A stretch of DNA of 64,000 nt from Pedobacter sp. SYP-B3415 (GTDB lineage: Bacteria > Bacteroidota > Bacteroidia > Sphingobacteriales > Sphingobacteriaceae). The stretch covers positions 186,001-250,000 of the forward strand of contig NZ_RXNQ01000036.1 in assembly GCF_004138205.1 (NCBI RefSeq), read 5' to 3'. The notes under the pieces were generated by a model, which saw nothing but the letters and a program-made list of their open reading frames with translations, was not told where the DNA came from and made no database searches. A program made the position numbers and the translations under genes. This document shows positions 26,208-35,480 of this stretch, in pieces; within the stretch, counting starts at the first letter, position 1, and each line of letters starts with the position of its first letter.

Positions 26208-26263
26208 AGCGCAGGATCATATCCGCCGGCTGGCGGACGGCAGTTCGATCCTGCTCCCCGCTA
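26205..26263 (+). pseudogene. tRNA-Met relic 2 with replaced anticodon arm
   Basis: Base-for-base repeat of relic 1, including the inserted 16-bp hairpin (26222-26237) in place of the 3' anticodon stem. Confidence 0.88.
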
Positions 26264-26270
26264 CTGGTTA

Positions 26271-26297
26271 AAGCTCGTTGAAAGACGGGCTTTTTTT
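26271..26297 (+). terminator. Terminator, unit 3
   Basis: Third exact copy of the array terminator, 386 bp after the second. Confidence 0.82.
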
Positions 26298-26326
26298 GTT
26301 TCAGATAACAACAAGGAAGCCGGATC

Positions 26327-26372
26327 ATGTTCTGCGTCTACGTGCTATACGCTAAATCTTATGACGGGATTT
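26327..26372 (+). pseudogene. Truncated third GIY-YIG copy
   Basis: Begins MFCVYVLYAKSYDGIFY and then diverges completely; no YIG segment or catalytic residues remain. It has more substitutions than copies 1 and 2 have from each other, so it is older. The array ends here, about 40 bp before the stop of the convergent serine hydrolase. Confidence 0.8.
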
Positions 26373-26412
26373 TTTATCTGTTGCTATGCAAAACACGGCT
26401 AATGCGCAAAAT

Positions 26413-27843
26413 TCATTTCTCCATGATTTCCTGCCCAATGCCTGTAACGTCCACAGCAGCATTCGATAAGATCACAACGGCAAACTGACCTGTCGGGTCA
26501 AAGCCAACAAACGAACGAAAACCACCCGTACCACCAGAATGGTGAAAATAGCGTGACCTGCTCATGTTGTTGATGCGCCAGCCCAATCCGATGCTTTCCT
26601 TTGTATCGGCAAACGTCTCTTGCTGGCTCAGTTTAATGGCCTTTCCCAGTAAGCCCTGTGGGCGCAGTTGCGCCTGCGCATATCTGATCATATCGTTTAG
26701 TGTCGACCGGATGGCTCCCGAACCTTTCAATGAGGCAAGATCCCATGGTGAGGTCGCGTTTCCCTGCTCATTATAACCTTGAGCAAAACGCTCAAGCTGA
26801 CCTGCGTTTAGCGATACTTTAGTGTTATTCATTCCCAAAGGCTGGCAAATATCATGAATAAGAAGGCGCTCGAAACTTTGTTTCCCCGTCCTTTCGAAGA
26901 TGGTTCCCAACAAGCCGGCACCCAGGTTCGAATAACTGAACTTTGTACCCGGGGCCACCGATGCCTTGTAATGAGCAAGATAAGCGAACAGCAATTCGTT
27001 ATTATAGTGCTTGTAAGGGTCCTCCGGATCGACCTTCCCGCCGAAGATATTCTCTGGCAGGCGCGGAAAGCCCGCGGTGTGATTAGCCAGGTGCACCAGG
27101 CGGATATACTGCCCCTGATAGCTGAGTGCAGAAATGGAATCTGGAAGATATTTGTTTATGGGATCCGTCAGCTTCATCGTCCCTTCGGTAACCTGTCTCG
27201 CCAGCAGCAAAGCATTGAAAGTTTTGGTAACGGACCCAATCTCAAAGATCGTTTGATCTGCATCAGGGAGCTGTTGTATATTTTTGTCTACTGTGCCGTA
27301 ACTGTACCTGGAAATCTTATTGCGGTCGATAATTGCAAGTACCAGACCAGAGGTGTTTTCCTGTTGAATGTATGGCCTGACAAGGCGCTCTACAGCCAGA
27401 TCCATGCTTGTCCGCAATTTGTTATCAGACGCCACCTCGAATTTTTTGTTGCTGATGGTAACAGGCATTGCGGCGAAATTGAGCCGTTCTATTTTTCCGG
27501 ACTTGTCGAGCCTGACAGACAGCATCTGTTCGGACTGTTCAAAGATTGCTTTGTAGTCCTTGCCCTTCTCATTTTCACTCAGAAAATCGACACTTTTCCA
27601 TTTGCCATTCTTTGCCGCGTACTTATTCATTCCGGCTGAGAATTGCTCACCCGTCATTCTTGTTCTGAACACATCTGAGGTCATCTCATAAATTTTGTCA
27701 GGTTTCCCGGCATTGTAATAGGCCTGGATCTGATAAGCAGCCGAGTCATGCGCCGCCCGACTGGTTTGTGCATTGATATTAACCGAAATCAATAGTGAAA
27801 TGATCATCAGCGCGGCAGACCGGATAGTGCGGGTATGTTTCAT
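26413..27843 (-). CDS. Secreted serine hydrolase, class C beta-lactamase fold
   Basis: 476 residues with a signal peptide (MKHTRTIRSAALMIISLLISVNINA). The first 130 residues resemble the DUF3887-type NTF2-like domain. The rest is a beta-lactamase/penicillin-binding fold: SVTK nucleophile motif (EIGSVTKTFN), YSN (FSYSNLGAG) and the HHSGGTGG equivalent of KTG. Such proteins are mostly D-aminopeptidases, esterases or PBP-like enzymes rather than resistance determinants. ATG 27843 is set by the signal peptide. Confidence 0.85.
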   Translation of the reverse strand: MKHTRTIRSAALMIISLLISVNINAQTSRAAHDSAAYQIQAYYNAGKPDKIYEMTSDVFRTRMTGEQFSAGMNKYAAKNGKWKSVDFLSENEKGKDYKAIFEQSEQMLSVRLDKSGKIERLNFAAMPVTISNKKFEVASDNKLRTSMDLAVERLVRPYIQQENTSGLVLAIIDRNKISRYSYGTVDKNIQQLPDADQTIFEIGSVTKTFNALLLARQVTEGTMKLTDPINKYLPDSISALSYQGQYIRLVHLANHTAGFPRLPENIFGGKVDPEDPYKHYNNELLFAYLAHYKASVAPGTKFSYSNLGAGLLGTIFERTGKQSFERLLIHDICQPLGMNNTKVSLNAGQLERFAQGYNEQGNATSPWDLASLKGSGAIRSTLNDMIRYAQAQLRPQGLLGKAIKLSQQETFADTKESIGLGWRINNMSRSRYFHHSGGTGGFRSFVGFDPTGQFAVVILSNAAVDVTGIGQEIMEK

Positions 27844-27995
27844 GGTTTGATAGTCTGGTTCAGCACAAAATAGGGATTTTGAATCAAACGGAATCAATCA
27901 TTGCCAGATGATAACACCAATTTGTTTCCCCCTCAAATTTTCGATAATTTGCCTGTCAGCAGTTACGTCTGTACTGCCACCACAAAGCACAACAC

Positions 27996-29108
27996 ATGGA
28001 AAGAACCAACACTGCCCCGGCAATTTTGCATATCAAACAACACTTTGATGTGCTTGATGGGCTGCGTGGTGTTGCTGCTTTAGCCGTGGTGGTATTTCAC
28101 TTTATGGAATGGGCCTATACAGATTTCACAAAAAATTTCATCGCTCACGGTTTCCTTGCTGTCGACTTTTTTTTCTGTCTCTCCGGATTTGTTATCGCTT
28201 ATGCGTATGATGACCGCATCGGGAAAATCGGCCTGATGGAATTTTTCAAAGCTAGAATCATCAGGCTGCATCCCCTCGTTATTGCAGGGTCGGTATTGGG
28301 ACTGCTGGCATTCTTATTTGATCCTTTTGGCGGCCACCCTGAAGTGTACAACGCCGGCAGAATTCTTCTGGTCTTCGTCTGTTCTATCCTCCTGATCCCC
28401 TTTCCGGTTGTCGAAGACCGGGGCTTTAACCTCTTTAGCTTCAATGCACCATCCTGGTCACTCTTCTGGGAATACATAGCCAATATCGTTTACGCACTGG
28501 TGCTTTATAAACTGGGTCGGCGCGCTATCCTGATTCTCACCATAGTGGCCGGCGCGGCGCTATGCTGGGTAGCCTGGCGCGCAGGTAACCTTCTTGGCGG
28601 CTGGAGCGGTCCGACCTTCTGGGATGGCTGCGCGCGGATCTCCTACTCTTTCCTCGTGGGATTGCTCATTTACCGCTCAAACTGGATCATCAAAAACGGG
28701 CTTGGTTTTGCCGGCCTCTCTGTTCTGCTCTCACTGGCTTTCCTCATGCCTTTTTCTGACTGGAACCGGGTTTCTGAACCGCTTGTCGTGCTGTTTTATT
28801 TCCCCTTGCTTATTGCCCTGGGTGCAGGAACAACATCATCACCTGCCCTGCACAAAGTCTGCGTGTTTTCAGGAAGAATATCTTATCCGCTTTACATGAC
28901 ACATTATGCCGTTCTGTGGATGTTTGGAAATTACTATACAGCCAACAAGCCCGGCACCCTGCGGCTCACCCTCATAATTCTCATTGCCGTTGTGCTGCTC
29001 ACAGCTGCCGCATACCTCGTTATGATCGTTTTTGACATTCCCATTCGCAACTATCTTACCCGGAAAAGAAAAGAGCGGCTGTCAAAACCAAAATCCTTGC
29101 AGGCATAG
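27996..29108 (+). CDS. Acyltransferase-3 family membrane protein
   Basis: 370 residues, about ten membrane helices. N-terminal FDVLDGLRGVAALAVVVFHF carries the conserved Arg and His of the OafA/YrhL family, which acylates sugars of surface polysaccharides or lipids. SYPLYMTHYAVLW near the C-terminus is also typical. Acceptor unknown. Divergent from the serine hydrolase and just upstream of the SusC/D regulators, from which a 53-bp gap separates it. Confidence 0.85.
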   Translation: MERTNTAPAILHIKQHFDVLDGLRGVAALAVVVFHFMEWAYTDFTKNFIAHGFLAVDFFFCLSGFVIAYAYDDRIGKIGLMEFFKARIIRLHPLVIAGSVLGLLAFLFDPFGGHPEVYNAGRILLVFVCSILLIPFPVVEDRGFNLFSFNAPSWSLFWEYIANIVYALVLYKLGRRAILILTIVAGAALCWVAWRAGNLLGGWSGPTFWDGCARISYSFLVGLLIYRSNWIIKNGLGFAGLSVLLSLAFLMPFSDWNRVSEPLVVLFYFPLLIALGAGTTSSPALHKVCVFSGRISYPLYMTHYAVLWMFGNYYTANKPGTLRLTLIILIAVVLLTAAAYLVMIVFDIPIRNYLTRKRKERLSKPKSLQA

Positions 29109-29161
29109 CGCGTTCAACGTTAACGATTCGCTAACGCAGCGCATCGCTTAAGGTAATACAC

Positions 29162-29695
29162 ATGTCGAATCTTTGCGAAATGAACGACATCGACGCGCTG
29201 AAGCGGGGCTGCATGGCCACCTTCAAAGTAATTTATCATCAATATCACCCTAAGTTATATGCCTTTCTCCTAAAAAAGACCTCTTCTGCCTACCTTGCTG
29301 AAGAAGTCTTACAACTTAGCTTTATAAAACTCTGGAACAGCCGGAAATCCTTGTCAGACACGCTTGATCTCGACATTCAGTTGTTCAGAATTGCGCGCAC
29401 AACCGCCATAGATGAATTGCGCAAAGACGCCAGCCGCAACAACCACATCAATCAGCTTGAACACGATATCATTCATGTAGACCATTTGCGGTTAGACGAA
29501 AAAGCGCAGCTCAACCAGATTGAACGCGCAATCGAAGAACTACCGCCTGTTCGTAAAACAGTTTTTAAGCTGAGTCGCTACAATCACCTGAGCAATGCGG
29601 AAATTGCAGAAATGCTTGGCCTGGCTGAAAAAACCGTAGAGAACCACATCAACCTTGCCCTTAAAAGCCTGCGTCTCTACCGCGATGCCTTTTAA
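29162..29695 (+). CDS. ECF sigma factor of the SusC/D locus
   Basis: 177 residues. Region 2 is AEEVLQLSFIKLWNSRKSL and FRIARTTAIDELRKD; region 4 is ELPPVRKTVFKLSRYNHLSNAEIAEMLGLAEKTVENHINLAL. This is the typical Bacteroidota class paired with FecR-type anti-sigma proteins. It lies 67 bp before the fecR gene, and its likely target is the susC promoter region downstream. Confidence 0.88.
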   Translation: MSNLCEMNDIDALKRGCMATFKVIYHQYHPKLYAFLLKKTSSAYLAEEVLQLSFIKLWNSRKSLSDTLDLDIQLFRIARTTAIDELRKDASRNNHINQLEHDIIHVDHLRLDEKAQLNQIERAIEELPPVRKTVFKLSRYNHLSNAEIAEMLGLAEKTVENHINLALKSLRLYRDAF

Positions 29696-29762
29696 GCCAG
29701 ACGGACATTAACAAATTGTTAAGCCTTGGGGGCTGCGGGCTCCACATGCGTATTGATGGTAT

Positions 29763-30806
29763 ATGCAGCCTGATTACGCCCAGATACAACGATTTCTGAA
29801 CAGAGAATGTACCGCTGAAGAAGCAGAACGGGTATACCGCTACTTTCAGGATCACCCCGAGGTATTGGAGCGCGTTTTTTCTGAGGAAGAGTGGCGGGCG
29901 GCAGAAGACCCGGGAACAATCGGACCGGAAAAGTCGATGCACATGCTGGCATCAATTGAGACAGGTCTGGATCATGCGCCGGACCGAGGCAATTTCCAGG
30001 GTTGGCGGTTCGCGGTTGCAATAGCCGCCGTCCTTCTATGCATCTGTGTTTCGTACCTGTATATTTCTGAACCAGCTTCACCACCAACAACTGCTTCTAT
30101 ACGTCCGGCTGTAGTCATCCGTGATGTGGCCTGGCAAAAAGCTTTAAACAGAACGCGCAAAGCGTCTTCAATCCGGTTAAGCGACGGGTCGCGCGTGGTT
30201 CTGATGCCTGGAGCCGCTATCCGCTATGCGGTATCGCCGAATGCAAAGCGCCGGCAGATCTACCTGCGCGGTGAAGCACGCTTTTATGTAGCGAAAGACA
30301 GAAGCCGCCCTTTTACCGTCTACGCCGGTCCGCTCGCTACCACGGCGCTCGGAACGGTTTTTAACATCTGCTCCAGGCCGGCAAATCCTGTTACAACGGT
30401 GCACCTGTTGAGCGGTCTCGTGAAGGTAACGCGGTACAAGAGCAAAAACCGGGAGACGGTTTACCTGGCACCGGGGCGGGAACTGCGGTTTGATGCGCGC
30501 AGCGAAAAAACCAGCGTTGCTTCATTCCAACCTGTTTATGCACCAAGGCCTGTGCTGCGTTCATCAACCAGCATGACGGGCGACAGCCTCAGATTCGTTA
30601 ATCAGAAACTGCCCGAAGTGATCAGCCATCTCGAACGCGTCTATAATATCCGCATCCACTCCGACCTTCCCTTAAAGAAGTACTATTTCACAGGCGAATT
30701 TGACATGCGTAAAGATTCTTCCGGCCAGGTATTGCGAACCATTATGCTTTTAAACAAGCTACAATACATTAAAACAGACAGCTCTTACATCATCATAAAA
30801 AAATAA
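29763..30806 (+). CDS. FecR-family anti-sigma factor
   Basis: 347 residues. The cytoplasmic N-terminal part (YAQIQRFLNRECTAEEAERVYRYF) is followed by one membrane helix near residues 80-100 (FAVAIAAVLLCICVSYLYI). Then come a FecR domain (SSIRLSDGSRVVLMPGAAIRY, GEARFYVAKD, TALGTVFNICS) and a C-terminal DUF4974 module (LRFVNQKLPEVISHLERVYNIRI). It should hold the adjacent sigma factor until a signal comes from the transporter. Confidence 0.9.
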   Translation: MQPDYAQIQRFLNRECTAEEAERVYRYFQDHPEVLERVFSEEEWRAAEDPGTIGPEKSMHMLASIETGLDHAPDRGNFQGWRFAVAIAAVLLCICVSYLYISEPASPPTTASIRPAVVIRDVAWQKALNRTRKASSIRLSDGSRVVLMPGAAIRYAVSPNAKRRQIYLRGEARFYVAKDRSRPFTVYAGPLATTALGTVFNICSRPANPVTTVHLLSGLVKVTRYKSKNRETVYLAPGRELRFDARSEKTSVASFQPVYAPRPVLRSSTSMTGDSLRFVNQKLPEVISHLERVYNIRIHSDLPLKKYYFTGEFDMRKDSSGQVLRTIMLLNKLQYIKTDSSYIIIKK

Positions 30807-30827
30807 TTACAGCTCACACTCAAAAAA

Positions 30828-33800
30828 ATGCGACAAATTTTTACCAAACTAATTAAGAACACGCTGGCTGCCCTGCTCCTGCTGAGCTGGACGTTGCTGG
30901 CCACAAATCATGCAAAGGCCCAGGGCTTTGCTTCGGCAACCGGCCTGGTACGGGATACCACCGGTAACCCCATCATTGGTGTAACTGTTAAGGCAGAAGA
31001 TACCCAGACCGGGAAATCGGTCAATACAGTAACCAATAACGAGGGGATTTTTAATTTCCCACGTCTCCAGCCTGCGGGGAATTACAATTTCACATTTACC
31101 TATATCGGCTACATCACTAAAAGCCTGAACGGCTACGATGCGCAGCCTGGCGCGAAAATTTCACTTTCTGTGGTACTTCGTGAAAGCGCAACCGCCCTTT
31201 CGCAGGTGGTGGTAACCGGCTACGGCAGATCAAGCAGGTCTGAATTGACAGGTGCAGTAACTTCGGTACAGGCTGATGAATTTAACCGCGGTGTAGTCAG
31301 CTCGCCTGCTCAGTTACTTCAGGGAAAGGTGGCCGGCTTAAACATCACGCGGAGCGGTAATCCCAATGATGCTGGTACCGCTATTCTTCGCGGACCTTCG
31401 ACCCTGCGCGATGGTGCGCAGCAGCCCTTTTATGTAATTGACGGTGTTCCGGGTGCATCGATCGACCTGCTGGCACCGGATGATATCATGAGCATCGATG
31501 TACTAAAGGATGCCTCGTCTGCAGCAATTTATGGCTCGAGGGCAGCAAATGGTGTAATCATGGTTACAACTAAACGCGCAAAAGAAGGTCAGTCCAGCCT
31601 TTCGTACACCGCTTATGGCGCAACCGAGTCCGTATCGAACCGCATTGAAATGCTTTCAGGTGATGACCTGCGCAGTTACCTGGCGGCAAATAACCGCAGC
31701 CTGAATGCTACAGACAATATTCCGGGAGCAAATACAGACTGGCAAAAGGAGGTTACGCGTACCGCTTACTCACAAAACCACAACCTCTCTTTTAATGGAA
31801 CGAGCAAACAAACCGCCTATAATGTAAGCATGAACTATCTCGATAATGCAGGGATCATCAAAACATCGTCGCTTGAGCGGTTTATTCTCCGTGCAAACGT
31901 AGACCGTAAGTTTTTTGGCGATGTATTGCGACTTAACATCTCCGGAACGAACAGCATTAGCGGCCGACAAAACGTTCCCGATCTGGTTTATCAGAATATG
32001 CTCACCTACCTGCCCACAGTGTCGGTCAAACAACCTAATGGCAGTTACTCTGAGGATTTCTCGCGCACGCGGAACTACCTGAACCCCGTATCGCTGATCG
32101 ATAACAATACCCTTAAAAGCAAGACAAAAACCTTTCTTGGAAACGCGCTGGCCGAGGCAAATATCCTCACCGGATTAAAATATTCACTTAGCATATCGCA
32201 CCAGGATGAGCAGACCAATAATGACACCTACTACAACCGGCTCTCAGGACTGGCCCTGAACTACAACGGTTATGCGATTCGCAACACCTACACCAACACG
32301 AGGACCATTCTGGAATCGTTCTTTAATTATGACAGGAACTTTGGTCAGCACAGTCTTAAACTCCTGGCCGGATATTCCTGGCAACAGGACCGTTTGAATG
32401 ACGGGTTTCAAACCAGCAACCGCAACTTCATAACAGATGCACTCGGTTATTATAACCCGGGCCTCGGCGATCCTCCCGCGGGCACTGTGGTTGACTACAA
32501 TCCGGGTGTAACGATCTCCACCCTCCGGCTCATCTCTTTTTACGGGAGGGTGAACTACAGCTACAATGGTAAATATTTGTTCCAGGCATCTTTACGCCGC
32601 GACGGTTCATCGGCCTTTGGACCGAACAAACGCTGGGGTTATTTCCCATCGGTATCTGCAGGCTGGAATATCAGCAGGGAAAATTTCATGAAGGGCGTTT
32701 CATTTGTAGATGATCTTAAACTGCGTGCAGCGTACGGCGTGTCGGGCAACAGCCTTGGTTTCGGCCCATTTACAAGGATCCTGTTATACAATACCACCGG
32801 CCGGTTCTATTACAACGGGAACTACATCAATGCGGTGGGACCATCGCAGAACGAAAATGCTGACCTGCAATGGGAGCACACCGGCATGCTAAACCTCGGA
32901 CTAGACTTTACACTGTTTAAAAATGTATTAAGCGGCTCGCTTGAGGTCTACGATAAACGTACTTCTGATCTGATCTGGACCTACCCCGTATCAACCACAC
33001 AGTATTTTGTAAACACCCTGACCGCTAACGCCGGGAAGATCAGCAACAAGGGAATTGAACTGATGCTGAACGTAAGGCCGCTTACACGTTCGCAACTGAA
33101 GTGGACCAGTTCGGTAAACATTTCGCACAACAAGAACAATGTAGAATCCCTTTCTAATGACCGTTTCACCTTGCCTTACGTGTATACGGCCTATCTGGGC
33201 GGAAAAGGACAATCCGGGAACTCATCGCAGATTGTTCGCGAAGGTTATCCGGTCGGGACGTTCAATATCTGGCAGTATGCCGGCAAAAATGCACAGGGCG
33301 TTACGCAGGTGCAGAAGGCAGATGGCACAGTTACAACTTCTCCTTCTTCTAATGATTTCGTCTACGCCGGAAACGCGCAGCCAACCCTGATGTATGGTTG
33401 GAACAACAGTTTCAGCTACAAAAATGTAGACTTAAGCTTTTTTGTTCGGGGTATAGCAGGCAATAAGATCCTGAACGCTACACTTGCTAATTTGAACAGT
33501 CCGCTGGATGCCACGTCTGTGAATATTCCAAGGTTTACCCTTGATGAGTCGCCGACCGATAACAACGCATACCTGCTCACCGACCGTTTTCTGGAAAGCG
33601 GCTCATACCTGCGCCTGGATAACGCGACTTTGGGTTACAGCTTTAACTTCAAAAACAATGCTGTTAACAGGCTGCGCGTCTATGCAACCGGCAACAACCT
33701 GTTCGTCATTACCAAATACCGTGGAATTGATCCCGAGATCAATATGGGTGGCCTGACTCCGGGTATCGACAACAATAACTTCTATCCCAAAACCCGGTCA

Positions 33801-33830
33801 TTCCTTCTTGGACTTAACGTTACTTTTTAA
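30828..33830 (+). CDS. SusC/RagA-family TonB-linked outer-membrane receptor (locus 1)
   Basis: 1,000 residues. Signal peptide, then a carboxypeptidase-like N-terminal domain (GLVRDTTGNPIIGVTVKAED). The plug follows with the SusC signatures (LQGKVAGLNI, DDIMSIDVLKDASSAAIYGSRAANGVIMVTTK), then a 22-strand-type barrel ending RSFLLGLNVTF. It imports a nutrient with SusD, powered by TonB. It lacks an N-terminal STN signalling domain although it follows a sigma/FecR pair. 21 bp separate it from fecR. Confidence 0.93.
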   Translation: MRQIFTKLIKNTLAALLLLSWTLLATNHAKAQGFASATGLVRDTTGNPIIGVTVKAEDTQTGKSVNTVTNNEGIFNFPRLQPAGNYNFTFTYIGYITKSLNGYDAQPGAKISLSVVLRESATALSQVVVTGYGRSSRSELTGAVTSVQADEFNRGVVSSPAQLLQGKVAGLNITRSGNPNDAGTAILRGPSTLRDGAQQPFYVIDGVPGASIDLLAPDDIMSIDVLKDASSAAIYGSRAANGVIMVTTKRAKEGQSSLSYTAYGATESVSNRIEMLSGDDLRSYLAANNRSLNATDNIPGANTDWQKEVTRTAYSQNHNLSFNGTSKQTAYNVSMNYLDNAGIIKTSSLERFILRANVDRKFFGDVLRLNISGTNSISGRQNVPDLVYQNMLTYLPTVSVKQPNGSYSEDFSRTRNYLNPVSLIDNNTLKSKTKTFLGNALAEANILTGLKYSLSISHQDEQTNNDTYYNRLSGLALNYNGYAIRNTYTNTRTILESFFNYDRNFGQHSLKLLAGYSWQQDRLNDGFQTSNRNFITDALGYYNPGLGDPPAGTVVDYNPGVTISTLRLISFYGRVNYSYNGKYLFQASLRRDGSSAFGPNKRWGYFPSVSAGWNISRENFMKGVSFVDDLKLRAAYGVSGNSLGFGPFTRILLYNTTGRFYYNGNYINAVGPSQNENADLQWEHTGMLNLGLDFTLFKNVLSGSLEVYDKRTSDLIWTYPVSTTQYFVNTLTANAGKISNKGIELMLNVRPLTRSQLKWTSSVNISHNKNNVESLSNDRFTLPYVYTAYLGGKGQSGNSSQIVREGYPVGTFNIWQYAGKNAQGVTQVQKADGTVTTSPSSNDFVYAGNAQPTLMYGWNNSFSYKNVDLSFFVRGIAGNKILNATLANLNSPLDATSVNIPRFTLDESPTDNNAYLLTDRFLESGSYLRLDNATLGYSFNFKNNAVNRLRVYATGNNLFVITKYRGIDPEINMGGLTPGIDNNNFYPKTRSFLLGLNVTF

Positions 33831-33839
33831 TTCAGAAAA

Positions 33840-35432
33840 ATGAAAAAGATCTTCATACCCGCACTGCTTCTGATGGCTGCCGCATCTTGCACCAAGCTTG
33901 ATGTTGCCGTCGAATCACAGTTTACGCCATCAAATTTCCCGACCACGCCAGAAAGTTTTATTGCTGCTACCGGACCGGTATATACCCAGCTTCGCTCCAT
34001 TTATGGTGTTGAATACTGGCGCATGCAGGAACTGTCTACAGACGAGGCGATCATTCCTGCACGCGATGGCAATTATGACGACGGCGGCCAATACCGGTTT
34101 TTGCATTTGCACACCTGGAACCCCGACCACCCGAACGTAAAATCTAACTGGGAATGGGGCTTCGGCGGTATCAATACCTGTAACCGCATCATCAGCCTGT
34201 TTGAGGCCGCTCCGGAAAGCAACGCAAAAAAAATGTCGATCGCAGAAATGCGTACCATGCGGGCACTCTTCTATTATTTTATGATGGACCTGTATGGAAA
34301 CGTACCGATCATTTCCAGTTTCCCGGTATCAACGCCGCCTAAGACGGCGCCCAGAACAGAAGTTTTTGGCTTTATAGAAAAAGAACTGCGTGAGGCTCTG
34401 CCTTCCCTGAGCGCTGCTGCCGGTCAGCAAACGTATGGGCGGCCGACAAAGTGGATGGCCTTTGCCCTGCTTGAAAAACTATATCTGAACGCTCAGTATT
34501 ACACCGGCCAGCCGAAATTTACAGAGACGGTTGCCATGGCAGACAGCGTACTGGACAAAGCCAGAACCATTTATTCGCTCGATGCCGATTATAATACAGT
34601 ATTTGCCCCTGAAAACGGCCCGCTTACAAAAGAGACGATTTTTGCTGTGCCGTATGATGCCAACCTGGCCGATGGCAACCACTTTACCCGTTTCGGATTG
34701 CACACCTCATTACAGGCCAAATACAATATTCCTTTCAGACCGAGTATCGCACTCAGCACAATCAAAGAATTTTATCAGAAGTTTAACCTGACCGGTGACG
34801 TGAGAAACAATACCTGGCTGGCCGGTCCGCAGTTTGAAAATGACGGAAGTCCGATCATTATCAAATCGACGAAAAAAGGTGTCGATGCCTCATACAGCGG
34901 CAGTGACGGTGCTGCTGCGGTAAACTATCACCTGAATTTTACGCCTGAGATGACGCTTGTCAAACCCGCGACGATGGATGTTGGCAACGATGAGCTGGGT
35001 AAGGCGAAGGGCGTTCGTTCTATCAAATTTTATCCGGACCGCAATGCCAACCCAAGCACACGGTATCAGGGTAACGATATGCCTGTTTTCCGGCTCGCGG
35101 ACGTAATGATGATGAAAGCTGAAGCCATTCTTCGCGGCGCTGCAGCGACAACAGTAAATGGCGAGCTGCAGACACCGTTGGTCCTGGTCAACAAGATACG
35201 GGCGCGGGCCAAAGCACCCGCAATGACCGCGGTAAGCCTGAACGACCTGCTTGACGAGCGCGCACGCGAGTTTGCCTGGGAAGGCTGGCGCCGGAACGAC
35301 CTGATCCGCTTTGGCCGGTTCGAAGATGCATGGGGTTTTAAGAACAATACCGATCCCAACAAACGTATCTACCCGGTTCCTACCAGCGAGCGTTCATTGA
35401 ATCCCAACCTTGTTCAGAATCCCGGTTATTAA
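33840..35432 (+). CDS. SusD/RagB-family lipoprotein (locus 1)
   Basis: 530 residues. Lipoprotein signal with the lipobox cysteine in LLLMAAASCTKLDV. TPR-like SusD helices (RTMRALFYYFMMDLYGNVPII, KWMAFALLEKLYLNAQYYTG) and the C-terminal LLDERAREFAWEGWRRNDLIRFG signature. It is the surface lid that captures ligand for the SusC partner 9 bp upstream. Substrate unknown: there is no glycoside hydrolase beside it. Confidence 0.93.
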   Translation: MKKIFIPALLLMAAASCTKLDVAVESQFTPSNFPTTPESFIAATGPVYTQLRSIYGVEYWRMQELSTDEAIIPARDGNYDDGGQYRFLHLHTWNPDHPNVKSNWEWGFGGINTCNRIISLFEAAPESNAKKMSIAEMRTMRALFYYFMMDLYGNVPIISSFPVSTPPKTAPRTEVFGFIEKELREALPSLSAAAGQQTYGRPTKWMAFALLEKLYLNAQYYTGQPKFTETVAMADSVLDKARTIYSLDADYNTVFAPENGPLTKETIFAVPYDANLADGNHFTRFGLHTSLQAKYNIPFRPSIALSTIKEFYQKFNLTGDVRNNTWLAGPQFENDGSPIIIKSTKKGVDASYSGSDGAAAVNYHLNFTPEMTLVKPATMDVGNDELGKAKGVRSIKFYPDRNANPSTRYQGNDMPVFRLADVMMMKAEAILRGAAATTVNGELQTPLVLVNKIRARAKAPAMTAVSLNDLLDERAREFAWEGWRRNDLIRFGRFEDAWGFKNNTDPNKRIYPVPTSERSLNPNLVQNPGY

Positions 35433-35443
35433 CATTAAGCCTG

Positions 35444-35472
35444 TTGCCGGCCATGTGCCGGCAATATTTTTT
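35444..35472 (+). terminator. Intrinsic terminator after susD (locus 1)
   Basis: 8-bp stem TTGCCGGC / GCCGGCAA with a 5-nt loop, then a T-rich run. It separates the SusC/D unit from the phosphatase that starts 9 bp later, so any co-expression would need read-through or a separate promoter. Confidence 0.85.
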
Positions 35473-35480
35473 CTTCGTAT

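Larger units (their letters stand above)
25438..26372 (+). repeat. Tandem array of 386-bp tRNA-fragment/GIY-YIG units
   Basis: The GIY-YIG start codons lie at 25555, 25941 and 26327, exactly 386 bp apart. Each unit contains the tRNA 3' end, a trailer with an intrinsic terminator, and a GIY-YIG gene. Units 1 and 2 differ at two synonymous positions within the 267-bp gene. The trailers 25492-25554, 25878-25940 and 26264-26326 read identically. The third gene loses similarity after about 45 bp. The recent duplication of nearly identical units is read directly from the sequence. Confidence 0.95.

Noticed and set aside
26413..27843. Serine hydrolase as an antibiotic-resistance beta-lactamase
   Set aside because: It has the fold motifs but also an extra N-terminal domain, and no resistance context; general serine hydrolase is safer.
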